64,000 nt of DNA from Oceanicella sp. SM1341 (lineage in GTDB: Bacteria; Pseudomonadota; Alphaproteobacteria; Rhodobacterales; Rhodobacteraceae): positions 1 through 64,000 of the forward strand of contig NZ_QRGC01000013.1 in NCBI RefSeq assembly GCF_003448965.1. The letters run 5' to 3'. The notes below the pieces were generated by a model. It was not told the DNA's origin. It saw only the letters and a list, made by a program, of their open reading frames with translations, and ran no database searches. The position numbers were made by a program, and so were the translations under genes. Below, in pieces: positions 61,502-64,000 of the stretch (position 1 is the first letter of the stretch; every line of letters begins with the position of its first letter).

Positions 61502-61993
61502 ATGGAGATACGCGATGCTGCGGCGCGGGACGCGGAGGCGATGGCCGCGATCGTGAACCGCGAGATCCGCGAGAGCACCGCCACCTGGACGACCGAGGAG
61601 CGCAGCCCGGCCGACATGGAGGCCTGGATCGCGGAGCGCCGCGCGCAGGGCTATCCCGCGCTGGTGGCCGAGGCCGGGGGCAGGGTGGTCGGCTACGCCG
61701 GCTGCGGGCCGTTTCGCAGCTTTCCCGGCTACCGGCTCACGGCCGAGCACAGCGTCTACGTGAGCCCGGAGGCGCAGGGCCTCGGCGCCGGCCGCGCGCT
61801 GATGGCCGCGGTGGAGGCGGCGGCCCGGGCGCGCGGCCTGCATGCGCTGGTGGGCGGCGTGGGCTCGGAGAACACCGCCTCGCTCGCCTTCCACCGCGCG
61901 CTGGGCTTCACCGAGGCCGGGCGCCTGCCCGAAGTGGGCCGGAAGTTCGACCGCTGGCTCACCCTCATCCTGATGCACAAGCTGCTGGTCTGA
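61502..61993 (+). CDS. GNAT acetyltransferase of the phosphinothricin acetyltransferase-like group
   Basis: A 163-residue acetyl-CoA-dependent N-acetyltransferase. The fold blocks are IRDAAARDAEAMAAIVNREI, the acetyl-CoA loop VSPEAQGLGAGRALMAAVEA, GGVGSENTASLAFHRALGFT and EVGRKFDRWLTLILMHKLL. Members act on amino-acid-like amines such as methionine sulfone or sulfoximine; the substrate here is not known. GGAGGCGGGGG precedes the ATG. It is divergent from the 5-oxoprolinase-like gene. Confidence 0.9.
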   Translation: MEIRDAAARDAEAMAAIVNREIRESTATWTTEERSPADMEAWIAERRAQGYPALVAEAGGRVVGYAGCGPFRSFPGYRLTAEHSVYVSPEAQGLGAGRALMAAVEAAARARGLHALVGGVGSENTASLAFHRALGFTEAGRLPEVGRKFDRWLTLILMHKLLV

Positions 61994-62192
61994 AAGGGCG
62001 ATCACGCCCGGCCCACGGCATCGTGTAACGGTCGGTTCACCGCGGCGTCGGTTCCGTGCTTTCGAAGCGCGGCCCGATCTGTCACTCTGGAGGCGAGAGA
62101 GGGCAGGTGCGGCGGAACCGTGCCGGGGCCCGCAAGCCGCCGTATCGTCGCGCCGCAGGGTGCGGCTCCCTGCTGGGTGAGGACCCCCCGGA

Positions 62193-62879
62193 ATGTCGAT
62201 CTGGACCCGCATTGCCGAAGCCCTGTCCGCGCTCGCGGGCGGCGGCTCGCTGGCGGACGTGCTGGCGAAGCTGCGCACGCCGCCGGAGCAGAGCGTGGCC
62301 TTCACCATCGCGGTGATCGCGCTGGGCGCCAAGATGGCCAAGGCCGACGGCCATGTGACCCGGCGCGAGGTCGAGGCCTTCCGCGAGGTGTTCCGCATCG
62401 CGCCGGAAGACGAGGCCCAGGCGGCCCGCGTCTACAACCTCGCCCGCCAGGACGTGGCCGGCTTCGAGCTCTACGCCGACCGCATCGCCCGGATGTTCCG
62501 CGGCCGCCCGCAGGTGCTCGAGGACCTGCTCGAGGGCCTGTTCCACATCGCGCTCGCCGACGGCGACTATCACCCGGCCGAGGACGCCTTCCTGCGCGAG
62601 GTCGCCCGCCGCTTCGCCCTCGACCCCCGGGTGTTCCGCTCGCTGCACGCGCGCTACCTGCCCGATGTCACCCCCGACCCCTACGACGTGCTCGGCGTCG
62701 AGCATTCCGACGACATGCGCACCATCCGCGCCCGCTGGCGCGCGCTGGTCCGCGACACTCACCCGGACCGCCTGGTGGCCCGCGGCGTGCCCGAGGAGGC
62801 GATCACCCTCGCCACCCGCCGCCTCGCCGCCATCAACGAGGCCTGGGAAGCCATCCAGCGCGAACACGCCCCGGCCTGA
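62193..62879 (+). CDS. TerB-like/DnaJ-domain co-chaperone (DjlA-type without membrane anchor)
   Basis: A 228-residue protein. Residues ~35-150 are a TerB-like helical domain with acidic repeats (IAVIALGAKMAKADGHVTRR and GLFHIALADGDYHPAEDAFL). Residues ~163-226 are a J domain (DPYDVLGVEHSDDMRTIRAR) with the essential HPD (VRDTHPDRLVARG). This is the domain order of DjlA, but no N-terminal membrane helix is evident. It should stimulate DnaK on an unknown client. The ATG at 62193 has GAGGA 9 bases upstream. Confidence 0.92.
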   Translation: MSIWTRIAEALSALAGGGSLADVLAKLRTPPEQSVAFTIAVIALGAKMAKADGHVTRREVEAFREVFRIAPEDEAQAARVYNLARQDVAGFELYADRIARMFRGRPQVLEDLLEGLFHIALADGDYHPAEDAFLREVARRFALDPRVFRSLHARYLPDVTPDPYDVLGVEHSDDMRTIRARWRALVRDTHPDRLVARGVPEEAITLATRRLAAINEAWEAIQREHAPA

Positions 62880-63828
62880 GCCGGGCTGCGACGCCGACGC
62901 AGCGCCTGACCCGGCGATCGTCGCCTCGGCCCGGCCGGGCCAGCGCGGCCCGCGTGTCGGGCGGGACACGGGCACCTGCCCTCGGGCCGGGAGGCATGGG
63001 CCCCGGTGCCCGATGACCCGCTGCCCGGCAATCCGTTCTGCCGCGCATGGTCGGCCCGCCTCGCGGATGGGCCTCCCGCTTCCCGGCCCGAAACGGCGAG
63101 GCCTCATGCGGAGCGGCACCCGGATCGCGGTCCCGGCCGGCTGCGCGGCAAAGCCGGTCGGCGGGCAGGTGCCTCTCCCCGAGCCGTCCCTTCGGGGACC
63201 CTGCGACGACCCTGCGACGGGCCTGCGACGGGCCGCCCGGATATTGCGCAGATGCGCCGGGCGTGCCCTCGCGGCATTCCCTGCGCCGTGCCCCGCAGGG
63301 GCGCGGCCCGGCCCAACGCGGAGCGGTCCTCCGCGCCAGCGGAGACCGGCGGAGAGGCGGGAGGCCCACGTCTGCGTCCCCACATCGGGGCAGGGCGCTC
63401 CCGCCCGCTCCGGTCGGGCGGGTCAGGGTCACGCGCGGTGTCACCGGCACTCCGGGGGGAATGGCATTCGGCAGCCTCGCCAGGTCACAGGCGTCGCGCC
63501 AGGGGGGCGGGGGGCTCCCGCCTGCTCTGGTCGGGCGCCTGCGGCGCCCTTCCGCGCAGTTGGGCCGGGCCGAGGGCCGTGCCCTCGGCGGCTCCGGCTC
63601 TGCGGCAAGGTGCGGGGAGGGATGGTTGCGTCGGGGCGGAGGCGGTGCAGCCCCCCGAGCCGCGGGGATGGCCCGGCCCGGGGTGCGGCGATGGTGGCCG
63701 TGGCGCCGAGGCCGGCCGGGGTGCCGCCTTCCGCCGGGCTGTTTCGGTGCCGGGATCGCAGGCGCCGGGCCGGGCCTGACGCCCCACCGCGCCGCGTACC
63801 GGGCGGGGCGATGCGGCCGCAGCCGGGC
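62880..63828. other. Long non-coding GC-rich gap
   Basis: About 950 bases. The open frames here give proline/arginine/glycine-rich translations without family features. A short tandem run of ctgcgacg(a/g) words lies at about 63199-63230. Two similar words, ctcccgcccgctccggtcggg near 63395 and ctcccgcctgctctggtcggg near 63503, suggest a degenerate direct repeat about 110 bases apart. No RNA gene or promoter can be supported. Confidence 0.5.
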
Positions 63829-64000
63829 TCAGTGCTCCGGTGGGTTGGCGGCGAAACGAGCCTTCGCGTCCGGGCTCGCCTCGGTCTGGTGCCTGTCGCG
63901 CCACTCCTCGTAGGGCATGCCGTAGACGATCTCGCGGCCCTCGTCCTTGCTCATCTCGATGCCGCGCTCGTTGGCGGCTTCCTGGTACCAGCGGCTCAGG
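63829..64000 (-). CDS. DUF1244-family protein, C-terminal part
   Basis: A minus-strand frame enters from the right edge and stops at 63829-63831. The 57 residues visible include RWYQEAANERGIEMSKDEGR, EIVYGMPYEEWRDRHQTEAS and the end DAKARFAANPPEH. The GMPYxEWxxxHQTEA block is typical of DUF1244 proteins, small alphaproteobacterial proteins of unknown function. The start lies outside the window. Confidence 0.82.
   Translation of the reverse strand, partial: LSRWYQEAANERGIEMSKDEGREIVYGMPYEEWRDRHQTEASPDAKARFAANPPEH

Noticed and set aside
63006..63779. A 257-codon plus-strand open frame in the last gap
   Set aside because: Low-complexity proline/arginine/glycine translation, no ribosome site or family signal.

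Overview
This window is a GC-rich (roughly 70% by eye) piece of an alphaproteobacterial chromosome. I infer a member of the Rhodobacterales from the gene content: the linked block of FolM-like reductase, uvrC, pgsA, moaD and moaE; a DinB polymerase with an N-terminal zinc ribbon; a one-cysteine 41-residue L36; oxygen-dependent HemF; DUF2125 and DUF1244 proteins; GANTC sites; and many GTG/TTG starts with strong GGAGG-type ribosome sites. Almost everything reads as ordinary chromosomal core or metabolic DNA. I see no integrase, transposase, phage gene or CRISPR array.

Layout. 0-5.5 kb: the tail of an unknown gene, a secreted RTX-repeat protein, purEK and an ArsR/SRPBCC fusion. 5.7-10.5 kb: YdcH-like protein, S49 protease with a small zinc-ribbon membrane protein, a Na+/Ca2+ antiporter-type carrier, a class III CoA-transferase and a FolM-like SDR. 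10.8-14.1 kb: uvrC, pgsA, moaD, moaE. 14.2-19.7 kb (minus strand): hybrid histidine kinase, response regulator, ECF sigma factor and a membrane-anchored vWA protein. 19.9-28.5 kb: a seven-gene operon with a complete branched-chain-amino-acid-type ABC importer flanked by two acyl-CoA ligases, probably for uptake and CoA activation of an aromatic or other carboxylic acid. 28.6-33.3 kb: a caspase-fold pseudoenzyme, a small orphan protein, L36, tRNA-Val, N-formylglutamate amidohydrolase and an Xre/RES toxin-antitoxin pair. 33.3-43.2 kb: a candidate small RNA, dinB, two tandem ABC exporters, hemF, pterin carbinolamine dehydratase, a FemAB/GNAT-like protein, a glycerophosphodiesterase and RidA. 43.3-48.3 kb: a type I secretion ABC/HlyD pair, then divergent mlaA-mlaC. 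48.3-57.2 kb: a flavoprotein, then DUF2125, glycerate kinase, P450, LpxL-like acyltransferase, DadA-like oxidase and a sulfotransferase-like protein. 57.8-64 kb: a fused 5-oxoprolinase/hydantoinase, a GNAT, a TerB-DnaJ protein and the end of a DUF1244 gene.

How the genes work together. The type I secretion pair at 43-46 kb could export the RTX protein at 0-2 kb, although they are 41 kb apart. The Liv importer and its two ligases form one uptake-activation unit. MlaA and MlaC are the outer-membrane and periplasmic parts of a lipid-retrieval pathway whose inner-membrane complex is not in this window.

The most interesting non-coding signals are an ~80-nt terminator-bounded small RNA candidate with an exposed anti-Shine-Dalgarno segment (33.32-33.40 kb), the layered operator and RBS-overlapping palindrome of the RES/Xre module (32.1 kb), a 49-bp hairpin present in two inverted copies behind two convergent genes (57.2 and 57.7 kb), and a set of unrelated short tandem repeats confined to intergenic gaps (4.5, 5.5, 8.0, 16.9 and 55.0 kb). 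All calls rest on reading the sequence. No database search was run.
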